Source: Streptomyces sp. SW4
Lineage (GTDB): Bacteria; Actinomycetota; Actinomycetes; Streptomycetales; Streptomycetaceae
NCBI GenBank assembly: GCA_003248315.1
Contig: QKWM01000004.1
Coordinates: forward strand, 3,655,001-3,719,000
Direction: 5' to 3'
Length of the DNA stretch: 64,000 bases
Made by a program: the position numbers and the translations under genes. This document shows, in pieces, positions 1 through 9,859 of the stretch. How positions within the stretch are numbered: the stretch's first letter is position 1; each line of letters begins with the position of its first letter. The notes under the pieces were generated by a model. That model saw only the letters and a program-made list of their open reading frames with translations. It was not told the DNA's origin and did not search any database.

Positions 1-180
1 CGTGCCGGTTGAACGGTGGATGAACGAACGCCGGGGCGCTGGCGCGAGGGCGGGTCGGTTTTGTACCGTGGAGGAACAAAGTGGCTCCCGCTCGCTTTCC
101 CTGACCGGCGGGCGGGGCCGCCTTGTCCTCGGGGACACCCACCCCTGTGCCCCCTCTCTCCTGCGCCTTGGAGTCTGCCG

Positions 181-855
181 ATGACGGCCACCGCCACCGT
201 TCTCACCGCCCGTGCCCTCCTGCTGGACATGGACGGCACGCTCGTCAACTCGGACGCCTCCGTCGAGCGCGTCTGGCGGCGCTGGGCCGACCGGCACGGG
301 CTGGACGGCGACGAGGTGATGAAGGTGGTCCACGGGCGGCAGGGCTACGCCTCCATGGCGCTGCTGCTGCCCGACCGGCCCATGGAGCAGAACCACGCGG
401 ACAACGCCCGCATGCTCGCCGAGGAGACCGCCGACACCGAGGGCGTCGTCGAGATCCCGGGTGCCACCGGGTTCCTCGCCTCGCTGCGGGGGCTGCCGCA
501 CGCGCTGGTGACCTCGGCGAACGTCGCGCTGTCCACCGCGCGGATGAACGCCGCCGGGCTCGTGATGCCCGAGGTGCGGATCACGGCCGAGTCGGTCGGC
601 GCCAGCAAGCCCGATCCCGAGGGCTTCCTCAAGGGCGCCGCCGAGCTGGGTGTCGACCCCGCGGACTGCGTCGCCTTCGAGGACTCCGGCGCGGGCATCA
701 CCGCCGCGCGGGCCGCCGGGATGAAGGTCGTCGGCGTCGGCGACCGGGCCGGCGTCCACCGGCCGGACGCGCTGGTGCGGGACCTGACGCAGGTCCGCGT
801 CGAGGCGTCGCAGGACGGGACGATCCGCCTCCGCATCACGGACGCCGCGGCCTGA
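181..855 (+). CDS. HAD-family phosphatase
   Basis: HAD-superfamily hydrolase of 224 aa, expected to be a cytosolic phosphatase acting on a small phosphorylated metabolite such as a sugar phosphate. Motif I DMDGTLV (residues 16-22) supplies the nucleophile Asp16 and acid/base Asp18. A helical cap follows, then motif II LVTSANVA, motif III Lys in ASKPDPEGF and motif IV AFEDSGAG. ATG at 181 is chosen over an in-frame ATG at 16 because GGAG lies about 7 bases ahead of it and the extra N-terminus has no domain-like pattern. The frame is intact. The exact substrate cannot be read from the sequence. Confidence 0.88.
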   Translation: MTATATVLTARALLLDMDGTLVNSDASVERVWRRWADRHGLDGDEVMKVVHGRQGYASMALLLPDRPMEQNHADNARMLAEETADTEGVVEIPGATGFLASLRGLPHALVTSANVALSTARMNAAGLVMPEVRITAESVGASKPDPEGFLKGAAELGVDPADCVAFEDSGAGITAARAAGMKVVGVGDRAGVHRPDALVRDLTQVRVEASQDGTIRLRITDAAA

Positions 856-874
856 TGCCGCTCCCGGGCGGCCG

Positions 875-2036
875 CTACGGCTCCCGGGTCTCCGACTCCA
901 GCTGCCGGCGGGTCTCCGGCCCGTACGCGCCGAGGTCGTCGGAGCGGATGCCGCGGGCCCACTGGTAGTTGCGGAGCGCGCTCTCGACCTCGTGGCCGAA
1001 GTAGCCGTCGATCTCCCCGTGTAGAGGTAGAGCTGGCCCAGCCGGTGCTGGAGCTCGGCGACGTCCGGGCCGCTGTCGCCGCGCCGCAGGACGGTGCCGT
1101 CACCGGGCTGGTCCTCCCGGTTCCCCCGGCCGCGCCGGTCACCCGGCCCCGTTCCGGGTCGTCGGTGCGGGCCGTCGTCGCGGTCTGCGTCGGACCGGCC
1201 GACGGCGTCGGTGCCGACGAGCCGTCGGAGGCCGACGCCGATGCCGAGGGGGACGGCGAGGGCGACGGGCTCGCGCTCGGCGAGGCGGAGGCGGACGGGG
1301 AGGGCGACGCGGACACGGGCGGGGCCGAGGCGGTGCTCGGTGCCGCCCCCGCCGAGGACGCCTCGCCGGACGACGGGTCCGGCACCTCGGCCCGTACCTC
1401 CTTCGCCGCCGCACCGTCCCGCGACGGCGTCTCGTACGAGAACAGCCCGCCGGCGTAGGCGGTGGCACCGAGCACGGCCGCCACCGCCCCCGCGGCGCCC
1501 AGCAGCACGCCCCGCCGCCGGCGCGGGGACGCCCCGCCGGCGCGGCGGGCCGGCCCGGCTCGGCGGCGCCGGGCTCCGGCGCGTCGAACAGCCGCAGATC
1601 GTGCGCGCTGGGCGCGCCGGCCGGCGGCGCGAGCGGCGTCGGAAGCACCGAGGTCGCCTCGGACGCCTCGACGCCGGCGGCACGCGACGGCGTCGTCGCC
1701 TCGGGCACTTCCCCGTCCACTGCACGCAACGGCATCGTCGCGTCGGGGTCCGCCGGCGCGGGCGGGGCGCCGGGGCCCGGCCGTCCGGGCGGGCGCGGGC
1801 ACGGCGTCGCCGGCCGCGCCGTCCGGCGTCCCGTCCAGTTCGACGTACGGCCTGATGCGCAGGGGATCGAAGTCCTCCGCCGCCGCGGCCTGCGCCGTCC
1901 GCGCCTCGCGCAGGGCGTCGGAGGCCCGCGCTCCGCAGCCGCAGGCGGGGGTGTTGTCCGGCCTGCGGTGCGCCCCGCACTCCGGGCACGGATGTCCCGG
2001 CGACCGAGGCCGCTCGGGCCCCTCCGGCTGTCGCAT
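875..2036 (-). CDS. zinc-ribbon / peptidoglycan-binding domain membrane protein (frameshifted as sequenced)
   Basis: The N-terminus starts MRQPEG and holds a zinc-ribbon-like CPECG...CGCG segment. A linker, one transmembrane segment (about VLLGAAGAVAAVLGATAYAG) and a long extracytoplasmic Ser/Pro/Ala-rich stretch follow. The C-terminus is a PG_binding_1-type domain: RRGDSGPDVAELQHRLGQ, then GEIDGYFGHEVESALRNYQ. Expected role: a membrane protein that contacts peptidoglycan. It reads in different frames with breaks near 1780, 1550, 1120 and 1020. At 1020 a GGGG run is one base short for YTGEIDGY to be continuous. I treat this as sequencing error because family-like sequence resumes after each break. 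The stop at 875 belongs to the frame ending in ESETREP. Confidence 0.7.
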
Positions 2037-2445
2037 GGCGTGTCGTCCCTCCCGAGCCCGCGTCCCCTCGCGCACTCTCGCGTCCCTCGCGAACTCCAGA
2101 GATTATGCAGACCTTCTCCACACCCCGGACGCCGCGACCCCCGGAACACCGGCCTCCGCCGGGTCCGGCCCGGGCTGCCGGAGGACTGAACCGGCCATAA
2201 CGGGTGACACCGACCACGAGGGACCGGTGACGAGAGCCTCGGAGGTCCGCATGGCCGGGAAGCGCACGAGACGGCCGCCGAGGGCGGGTGGAACCACCCT
2301 CCGGGACACCGGGCGGCGCGACGGCCCGGGACACCGGCCGGACCGGCGTCACCGGCCGCGGTGACGTCCCGGCACCGGCCCGACCGGCACCGGCCCGACC
2401 GGCACCGGCCCGGGCCGGGCCGGCGGGGAACACGTACCGGGCAAC
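2037..2445. other. intergenic region without a supported gene
   Basis: This is the promoter region between two divergent genes. ATG at 2250 is preceded by GGAGG and could be the real start of the downstream efflux gene if a further base is missing, since it does not lie in the frame of the MFS domain as sequenced. From about 2370 to 2415 a 15-base unit resembling CCCGACCGGCACCGG is repeated in tandem about three times. No other structure is evident. Confidence 0.5.
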
Positions 2446-4437
2446 GTGCTCGTCTCCATCGGAGCGCTGCTGCTCGGCATGCTGCTCGCCGCCCTCGACC
2501 AGACCATCGTGGCGACCGCGCTGCCCACCATCGTCAGCGACCTCGGCGGCATGGACCACCTGTCGTGGGTGGTGACCGCGTATCTGCTGGCCGCGACCGC
2601 CGCGACGCCGCTGTGGGGCAAGCTGGGCGACCAGTACGGGCGCAAGCCGCTGTTCCAGGCCGCGATCGTGCTCTTCCTGGCCGGCTCGGCGCTGTGCGGC
2701 ATGGCGCAGGGCATGGCCGAGCTGATCGCCTTCCGGCCGTGCAGGGGCTCGGCGGCGGCGGGCTGATGGTGCTGTCCATGGCGATCGTCGGCGACCTGGT
2801 GTCACCGCGCGACCGCGGCCGGTACCAGGGCCTGTTCGGCGCGGTGTTCGGAGCGACCAGCGTCCTCGGGCCGCTGCTCGGCGGCCTGTTCACCGAGCAC
2901 CTGAGCTGGCGCTGGGTGTTCTACGTCAACCTGCCCGTCGGCGCCGTCGCCCTGGCGGTCATCGCCGCGGTGCTGCACATCCCGCGCCGCTCCACCCGGC
3001 ACGTCATCGACTACCTCGGCACCCTGCTCATCGCCTCGGTCGCCACCTGCCTGATCCTGGTCGCCTCCCTCGGCGGCACCACCTGGGCCTGGGGCTCCCG
3101 CAGATCGTCGGGCTGGCCGTGCTCGGCGTGGTGCTGGCCGGCGCGTTCGTGGCCGTGGAGCGCAGGGCGGCCGAGCCCGTCCTGCCACTGAAGCTGTTCC
3201 GCATCCGCACCTTCGTCCTGTCCGCGGTGATCAGCTTCGTCGTCGGCTTCGCGATGTTCGGCGCGATGACCTACCTGCCGACCTTCCTCCAGGTCGTGCA
3301 GGGCGTCACACCGACCATGTCCGGTGTGCACATGCTGCCCATGGTGATCGGCCTGCTGCTGGCCTCCACGGCCTCCGGGCAGATCGTCAGCCGCACCGGC
3401 CGCTGGAAGGTCTTCCCGGTCGCCGGCACCGGCGTCACGGCCCTCGGGCTGCTGCTCCTGCACCAGCTCGACGAGACCAGCCCCACCGCGGTGATGAGCG
3501 CGTTCTTCTTCGTCTTCGGCCTGGGCCTCGGCCTGGTCATGCAGGTCCTGGTGCTCATCGTGCAGAACGCGGTGGCCTACGAGGACCTGGGCGTCGCCAC
3601 GTCCGGCGCCACGTTCTTCCGCTCCATCGGCGCCTCCTTCGGCGTCGCCGTCTTCGGCACCGTCTTCGCGAGCCGCCTCGGCGACGAGCTGACCGGCGCC
3701 TTCGCCGGCGCACCGCTGCCGCCCGGTGTCTCCGTCGGCGCGCTGGAGTCCGACCCGCGCGGCATCGCCGCCCTCCCGCCCCCGCTGCGCGCCGACGCCG
3801 TGCACGCCTACGCCACCGCCATCACCGACGTCTTCCTCTACGCGGCGCCGGTCGCGCTGCTCGCCTTCGCACTGGCCTGGTTCCTCCGGGAGGACCGGCT
3901 GCGGGCCTCGGTCACCGCACCCGACGGCACCGAGACCTTCGCGAGCAACCCGGTCGAGCGCTCCTCGCACGACGAGGTGTGCCGCGCGCTGTCGGTGCTC
4001 GGCACGCGCGAGGGCGCCGCGAGATCTACCGGAGGATCACCGAACGGGCCGGGTACGACCTGCTGCCCGCGGCGAGCTGGCTGCTGCTGCGCGTGCGCAG
4101 GTACGGCCGGGTGGAACCGGCGGTCCTCGCCGAGCGCGGGCCGGTGCCGCTGACCGTCCTCATGGAGGCCGCCCGGCAGGTGGAGGTGCGGCACCTCGCC
4201 GTGCGCGAAGGGCTCGACCTCGTCCTGACCGACCGGGGCCGGGAGGTCGCGGACCGGCTGGCGCGGGCCCGTGAGGAGTCGCTGTCCGAACTGCTCGGCG
4301 ACTGGTGGGGCCCGGACCGCCCGACCGATCTGGTGCGGCTGGTGCGGGAGCTGAACGGAGAGCTGTGCGGCTCGGACGCGGAACGCCCCACGGACGGGCG
4401 CCGGCCGCAGGAACGCCCGGTGCCGCAGTACCGCTGA
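2446..4437 (+). CDS. DHA2-type MFS drug-efflux transporter with extra C-terminal domain (frameshifted as sequenced)
   Basis: Proton-driven multidrug exporter of the EmrB/QacA (DHA2) group in the cytoplasmic membrane. Visible marks are LDQTIVATALPTI in TM1 (antiporter motif), GKLGDQYGRKPLF (motif A) and GPLLGGLFTEHLSWRWVFYV (motif C region). After the last transmembrane segment about 150 residues remain. They include YRRITERAGYDLLPAASW and LVLTDRGREVADRLA and look like a MarR-type winged helix. The frame breaks near 2735, 3098 and 4018, each time in a G/C run with continuous family sequence on both sides. The start is uncertain: GTG 2446 gives only a short lead into TM1, and ATG 2250 with GGAGG is an alternative. 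Confidence 0.8.
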
Positions 4438-4444
4438 GCCGGCC

Positions 4445-4934
4445 TCAGGCGAGCCGCTTGGCGAACCAGTGCTCCGCGTACGGCTCGCTGTTGTGCGGCT
4501 CGGTCTCCGTGTAGCCGAGCCGTGCGTACAGCGCGCGGGCCTCCACCAGGTCGGAGCGGGTGTCCAGCACGATCCGGCGCGCCCCGAGCGCCCGCGCCGC
4601 CTCCTCGGCCGCGGCCACCAGCAGCGGCGCCCCGCCCCGGCCCCGCATCCCCTCGGTGACGAACACCCGCGTCAGCTCGGCCGTCGTGGCGTCCAGCAGC
4701 CGTACGCCCGCCGTGCCGGCCGGCTCGCCGCCGTACCGCGCGAGCAGCAGCCGGCCCCGCGGCGGCGCCAGGCCGGCACCGGACTCGGCGGCGATGCCCG
4801 CTCCAGCTCCTCGGGGTCGGTGCGGCGCCCCTCGTGCAGCAGGTACCAGCGGTCGCTGACCTCCGTGTAGTACGCCCGCCAGAGCGCGACGGCAGCGGGG
4901 AGTCGTAGGCTTCCGGGGCGATGGTCCAGGTCAT
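4445..4934 (-). CDS. GNAT-family N-acetyltransferase (frameshifted as sequenced)
   Basis: Acetyl-CoA-dependent acetyltransferase of about 162 aa with unknown acceptor. The start is MTWTIAPEAYDS at 4934. Core GNAT strands are RLLLARYGGEPAGTAGVRLL and ELTRVFVTEGMRGRGGAPLL, the latter holding the RGxGG acetyl-CoA pyrophosphate loop. EARALYARLGYTETEPH follows near the C-terminus. The reading frame changes near 4900 (in a CCCC run) and near 4799, probably through missing bases. It stands between two genes on the other strand and has no operon partner. Confidence 0.75.
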
Positions 4935-5097
4935 GACCGGCATTGTCGAGGCCGGGCCGGGCCGGCGGCGAGCGTATTTTCCCACCGGTGCGCCGGTCGC
5001 GCGCCCCGAGCGCCGTTTACGGGCCGTCCGCGGGCAACCCGGACGGCGAGCCGGCTCGCACGGAGGGCCGGCGCGGCCGAGAACCCGGAAGGCATCC

Positions 5098-5755
5098 ATG
5101 TCCACTGGCGTGATCATCGCTCTGATCGTGATCGTGGCGGCCGTGCTCGTCGTCGCGGCCGTACTGACCCTGCGCGCCCGCCGCTCCCGGGGCGGGAACC
5201 TCGAGCGGCGCTTCGGACCCGAGTACGAGCGGACCGTCGCCCGGCACGACGGCGACACCAGGGCCGCCGAGCGGGAGCTGGCCGAGCGCGTCGAACGGCA
5301 CGGCTCGCTGCGGACCAGGCCGCTGGAGCCGGCCGAGCGCGACCGGTACGAGGCGCGCTGGACGGCGGCGCAGGAGCGCTTCGTCGACTCCCGCGCGAGG
5401 CGGTCGCCGAGGCGGACCGGCTCCTGGCGGAGCTGGCCGGTGCCCGCGGCTTCCCGGACGGCGGCCAGTACGAGGAACAGCTCGCCGCGCTGTCCGTGCA
5501 CCACCCCACCACGTCCACGGCTACCGGCGCGTGCACCGCGCGGCGCGCGCGGACACGGCCGGTGTCCAGGGCGAGGCCGGCACGGAGGAGCTGCGCGAGG
5601 CCATGGTCGAGGCCCGGGCCCTGTTCGAGGACCTGGTGCGCCCGGCGCGGCACGACGGCGGCCGGCACCGCGGCGGGGCGGGCGGCGACGGACGCGCCCC
5701 GGCCCGTGGCCACCAGCCGTGGGCGTTCGGCCGACGGCACCCGAAGGAGAGTTGA
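5098..5755 (+). CDS. single-pass membrane protein of unknown function (frameshifted as sequenced)
   Basis: The N-terminus MSTGVIIALIVIVAAVLVV is a transmembrane anchor followed by basic RARRSRGG, so the rest should lie in the cytoplasm. The soluble part, with RRFGPEYERTVARHDG and a run of charged helices, resembles small secreted or membrane proteins found next to the following gene in other Streptomyces. Frames change near 5395 and 5510. At the second site one C is missing from a CCCC run inside a His-rich stretch. No catalytic motif is visible. The following gene starts 5 bases after the stop, which suggests co-transcription. Confidence 0.55.
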
Positions 5756-5760
5756 GCCCC

Positions 5761-6335
5761 ATGTCCGACCTGACACCCCGGCATGCCGGCCGAGGCGCGG
5801 CCGCCGGCCCGCCCGAGGAGCCCGGCCGGCCGCCCGCACCCGACGCCCGCGGCGAGAGTGCCCTGGGCACCGGCCCGGCGACCGGCGACCCGCGCGGCAC
5901 CGGCGCCACGCCGCCACCCTCCGGCGCTCCTCCGACCCCGCACCCGGCACCGACGCCGCAGCGGACGCCCCCCGGCCCGGACCGGACTCCGGGCAGGCCG
6001 CGGTCCCTGACCGGGCCGCCGGTTCCGCCGCGGCCGGGGACGGCACGCGGCTGCTGGGCGGCGAGGAGTGCGACAGGCTCGGGCAGCGGCTGCAGCACGC
6101 CGTCGCCGGATTCGTCGACGCACCCCGGTCCTCCGTGGAGGAGGCCGACCGGGTCCTGGAGGAGATCGCCTCCCGCTTCACGGACGCCGTGGCGCGGCGC
6201 CGCCGTACCCTGCGCACGGCGTGGCAGGGCTCTCCCGCGGGCGAGGAGGGGCCGGTGACGAGCGCCGACACCGAACAGCTGCGCCTGGCCCTGCGCGACT
6301 ACCGCGAGCTGGCGGACCGTCTGCTGCACCTGTGA
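5761..6335 (+). CDS. hypothetical protein with helical C-terminal domain (frameshifted as sequenced)
   Basis: No recognised function. It starts with ATG at 5761 directly behind the stop of the preceding membrane-protein gene. The first 80 or so residues are Pro/Ala/Gly-rich and probably disordered. The C-terminal 95 residues are amphipathic helices (CDRLGQRLQHAVAGFVDAP, VLEEIASRFTDAVARRRRTL, LRLALRDYRELADRLLHL). The frame changes once between about 5890 and 5960. The pairing with the upstream membrane protein suggests that the two act together, which is inference only. Confidence 0.5.
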
Positions 6336-6381
6336 ACCGCCCCGGCACACCCGCAGCGCGCGCGTGGGCCGGCGGGCCGGC

Positions 6382-6786
6382 CTACCGGTCCGCCCGGCCC
6401 TCGCGCCACTGCCGGACGACCTCGTCGACGTCGTACGGCTTCAGGCCCAGCGGCGGGCCGGGCGGGGCTTGAGCAGCATCTCGCGGATCTTGGCGTTGAG
6501 GTCCTCGACGATCCTGCGGACGATCCGTTCCGACGGCGCCTCGGCCGCCTTGAGCAGCTCGTCCTCGGCCTCCTTGCGCAGGGCGAGCGCCGGCGGCAGG
6601 ACCGAGACCCCTCGCGGGCCATCTTCCGCTTGATCCACCACAGTTCGTCGTAGGTGGCGTCCACGTCGCGCGGCAGCGGTCTGCCCGCCCCGGCAGCCCG
6701 TCGAACGCGCCGCGTTCCTCGGCCTCACGGATCTGCTTGTCGACCCAGGATTCGAAGTCGACGCCGGGTGGCTTCCGCTCCGTCAT
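6382..6786 (-). CDS. DUF1992 (DnaJ-C28-like) domain protein (frameshifted as sequenced)
   Basis: Small soluble protein of about 134 aa starting MTERKPPGVDFESWVDKQIR. ESWVDKQIREAEERGAFDGLPG is followed by YDELWWIKRKMAREG, LRKEAEDELL and RIVEDLNAKIREML. These are the conserved parts of DUF1992, also found in eukaryotic DNAJC28. Its molecular role is unknown. Frames change near 6690, 6612 and 6460. The C-terminus GLKPYDVDEVVRQWREGRADR ends at a stop at 6382. Confidence 0.72.
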   Translation of the reverse strand: MTERKPPGVDFESWVDKQIREAEERGAFDGLPGRADRCRATWTPPTTNCGGSSGRWPARGLGPAAGARPAQGGRGRAAQGGRGAVGTDRPQDRRGPQRQDPRDAAQAPPGPPLGLKPYDVDEVVRQWREGRADR

Positions 6787-6886
6787 GGCACCCATTGTGC
6801 CGGACAGCGCCCCGCCGGCCGATCTATCATGCGGCGGCGGCAGGCCGGCCGGCCCGCCGCCGAGGGCCGTCTCAGGAGGAGCGCAC

Positions 6887-7277
6887 GTGCTCGAACTCAC
6901 CATGGCCACCGTCTCCGGGCGGACGCGGGCGCCACGGCCGGCATGCAGATGGCCGACGCGCCGAGCGAGCCCGGCGCCGTGCTGCGGGTGGGCCGGGACC
7001 GGTCCGTGTGCCGGCTGGTGACGCCGGACGACTGGCTGTTCGTCTCCCGGGTCCACCTGGAGTTCCGGTGCGGACCGGACGCCGGCTGGCAGCTGACGTG
7101 GCTGCGCGGCTCGCAGGCCGATCCGTCGTCCGAAGTCCGGCTGGTCGTCGGCGAGCACACGCAGCCCGTGCCCTACGGCGGCACGGTGGCGCTGCCCCGG
7201 GCGGCAGCGGCGAGGTCGTCGTCCAGGACCGCACCGGTCCGCGCAGCGTCGACGTCGGCTTCTACCACGAGCTCTGA
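6887..7277 (+). CDS. FHA-like domain protein (frameshifted as sequenced)
   Basis: About 130 aa. VLRVGRDRSVCRL, then DDWLFVSRVHLEF, matches the GR...SRxH core of forkhead-associated phosphothreonine-binding domains. WQLTWLRG and a C-terminal GPRSVDVGFYHEL follow. Such single-FHA proteins usually read Ser/Thr kinase output, but no kinase is adjacent. GTG at 6887 has AGGAGGAG about 8 bases upstream; an in-frame ATG at 6902 is the alternative. Frames change near 6918 and 7199. Confidence 0.6.
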
Positions 7278-7298
7278 GCCGCGCGGCGCCCGACGGGC

Positions 7299-7968
7299 TC
7301 ACGCCAGGACCCGGGCCACCGCGAAACCGTCGTAGCCCTTCGCCCCGACCGTCTGGAGCGCGGTGCCGCTGAGCCGCGGATGGCTTCCGATCATCTCGAT
7401 CGCGGCCCGCGTGCCGCGGACGTCCTCGCTGTCGGCGGCCGGGTCGGCGACCCGGCCGCCGCGCACCACGTTGTCGAGGACGATCAGGCTGCCGGTGCTG
7501 GTGAGCCGCAGCGCCCACTCCAGGTAGTGCGGGTTGTTGCCCTTGTCCGCGTCGATGAAGACCAGGTCGAAGGGCGGGGGTTGTCGTCGGCGAGCATGGG
7601 GAGCGTGTCCAGGGCGGCACCCACCCGCACCTCGACCAGCCGGTCCAGCCCCGCCCGGGCGATGTTGCGGACGGCGACCTCGGCGTGCCGGGCGTTGTGC
7701 TCCAGCGACACCAGCCTGCCGTCGGAGGGCAGGGCGCGGGCCAGCCAGATGGTGCTGTAGCCGCCGAGGGTGCCGATCTCGAGGATGGTGCGGGCACCCT
7801 GGACCTGGGCGAGCAGCTGGAGGAACTTGCCCTGGGCCGCGGTCACCTGGATGGGCGGCAGCCCGGCGGCGGCGCTGTCGCGGAGCGCGGCCCGAGCGCC
7901 TCGTCGTCCGGCGCGAGGCGGGAGCCGAAGTAGGCGTCGACCGCGTCCCAGACCTGCGACTCGCTCAT
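7299..7968 (-). CDS. class I SAM-dependent O-methyltransferase (frameshifted as sequenced)
   Basis: Caffeoyl-CoA/catechol O-methyltransferase-like enzyme of about 222 aa. It starts MSESQVWDAVDAYF at 7968. TAAQGKFLQLL leads into the SAM motif I ILEIGTLGGYSTIWLARAL. Further marks are LVSLEHNARHAEVA and the metal/SAM-site LVFIDADKGNNPHYLEWAL. The metal-binding Asp and Asn of this family are recognisable in the latter and in the later VLDNVVRGGRV. Frames change near 7890 and 7578. The acceptor substrate is not predictable. It appears to be monocistronic. Confidence 0.8.
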
Positions 7969-8096
7969 GCGTGTGCCTTTCGTGTGTCCGGTTGACCGCC
8001 AGCGTACGCAGGCGGTCCCGGTACCACCGGACTCACGCACGGGGGTGTCGCGGGCCGGGCGCGGGCCGGCGCTCCACGCAGGGGGCGGGAGCGGGC

Positions 8097-9474
8097 TCAG
8101 CGCTCCACGGACGGGGCCGAGCCGGGGAGGGGCCGGCCGGCCGACTCCGACATGTACCAGACGGCGACACCGCCGATCACGGCCGCGGCCATCATGTAGT
8201 AGGCGGGCATCATCATGTTGCCGGTCGCGCCGATCAGCGCGGTCACCACCAGCGGCGTCGTCCCGCCGAACAGGGACACCGAGACGTTGAAGCCGATGGA
8301 CAGCGAGCCGTAGCGCACCCGGGTCGGGAACAGCGCCGGCAGCGCGGACGGCATCGACGCGGTGAAGCAGACCAGCAGCAGCCCAGGGCGCCCATGCCGA
8401 GCGCCACCGCGAGGAGGCTGCCCTCACGGATCAGCAGCAGGGCGGGCACGGACAGCAGCAGGAACCCCGCGCAGCCCGCCGCGATCACCGGCCGCCGCCC
8501 GACCCGGTCGGTCAGCGCCCCGGCGAACGGCTGCACGATCATCATCAGCGCCATCACGCCGAGCACCACGAGCAGCCCGTGCGTCTCGTCGTAGTGCAGC
8601 TCGCTGGTGAGGTAGCTCGGCATGTACGACAGCAGCATGTAGTCGGTGACGTTGAAGACCAGGACCAGGCCCACGCACAGCAGCAGCGCCTTCCACTGCC
8701 CGGCGACCATCTCGCGCAGCCGGACCTTCGGGCGGGACGCCTCGGCCTTCTCCACCTCGGCGGCGAAGGCGGGCGTCTCCTCCAGCCGCATCCGCAGGTA
8801 GAGCCCGATGAGGCCCATCGGACCGGCGATGAGGAACGGGATGCGCCAGCCCCAGGAGGTCAGGTCGTCCTCGGAGAGCAGCGCGGTCATCAGCGTGACC
8901 AGCCCGGCGCCGCCGATGTACCCGGCCAGCGTGCCGAACTCCAGCCAGCTCCCGAGGAAGCCGCGCCGCTTGTCGGGCGCGTACTCGGCGATGAAGGTGG
9001 AGGCGCCCGCGTACTCGCCGCCGGTGGAGAAGCCCTGGACCAGCCGGGCCACCAGCAGCAGCACCGGGGCCCACACGCCGATCGACGCGTACGACGGGAC
9101 CAGCCCGATCGCGAACGTCCCGCCGCCATCATGATCATCGTCAGGGCGAGCACCTTCTGCCGCCCGACCCGGTCGCCGAGCGGTCCGAAGACCATGCCGC
9201 CGAGCGGCCGCACCAGGAACGCCGCCGCGAACGCGCCGAACGTCGACAGCAGCTGGGCGGTCGGGTTGCCCGACGGGAAGAAGACCTTGCCCAGGGTCAC
9301 CGCGATGTAGCTGTAGACACCGAAGTCGAACCACTCCATCGCGTTGCCGAGGGCGGCCGCCTTCACGGCCCGCCGGACGAGCGCGGAGTCGGTGACGGTG
9401 GCCTCGGGGGCGTGGGCGGTGGACCCGGGGGAGCGGGGCGTGGGGGACGACGCGGCGACGGTGGCAGCCGACAA
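8097..9474 (-). CDS. MFS transporter, metabolite:H+ symporter (ProP/ShiA-like) (frameshifted as sequenced)
   Basis: Twelve-helix cytoplasmic-membrane symporter. ALGNAMEWFDFGVYSYIAV opens TM1. FLVRPLGGMVFGPLGDRVGR is the motif A region typical of the MHS family (proline/betaine, shikimate, dicarboxylates). RLVQGFSTGGEYAGASTF and EYAPDKRRGFLGS are further MHS signatures. The N-terminal extension is Ser/Pro/Ala-rich. The start is taken as TTG 9474, the first usable start in this frame, without a strong ribosome site, so it is uncertain. Frames change near 9120 and 8385. Confidence 0.82.
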
Positions 9475-9552
9475 GACTTCGCTCGCCTACCTTTCGACGG
9501 GGACAGGGACCGGACCCGCACGGCGGCGCTGTCGCCGGGCCGAAAAGCGACC

Positions 9553-9720
9553 TTAGGCGCTGATGTGACGCTTACGCCCGGTACGGAGTTCGTTGCGCAG
9601 GGCACGGAAACGACGCGCATGCTGGGGCGTCCCGGGCAGGTGGGACGCCGTTCCGGCCGCCCCGCTGTGATCTTTCTCGCTCCCGAACGGCCGAGCGAAG
9701 CCGCGCCGCGCTGTCGTCAT
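9553..9720 (-). CDS. possible small basic protein
   Basis: A 55-codon frame starts at ATG 9720 and ends at 9553, within the 385 bases between the ProP-like gene and the GT87/PAP2 gene. The product is rich in Arg, His and Gly and ends RNELRTGRKRHISA. The C-terminal part reads like a genuine small protein, but there is no domain and no convincing ribosome site. The rest of 9475-9859 shows nothing I can name. Confidence 0.3.
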   Translation of the reverse strand: MTTARRGFARPFGSEKDHSGAAGTASHLPGTPQHARRFRALRNELRTGRKRHISA

Positions 9721-9859
9721 CCGGACAAAACGAGAGCGGCGGTCAGGTGAAGCGGGGGTTGACCGCGTCTCTCCCCGGGGGTGGTGCGGGCCATAGGGTT
9801 CGCACCAACACCCCACGTACGGGACGTGCGGGACGGACGGGGCGGGAGGCCGACAGGGC

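Noticed and set aside
4026..6350. Very long antisense open frames (here and at 27841-30201, 345-2075, 3011-3970)
   Set aside because: High third-position GC keeps opposite frames open; their products are Arg/Pro/Gly-rich without domains and overlap well-supported genes.
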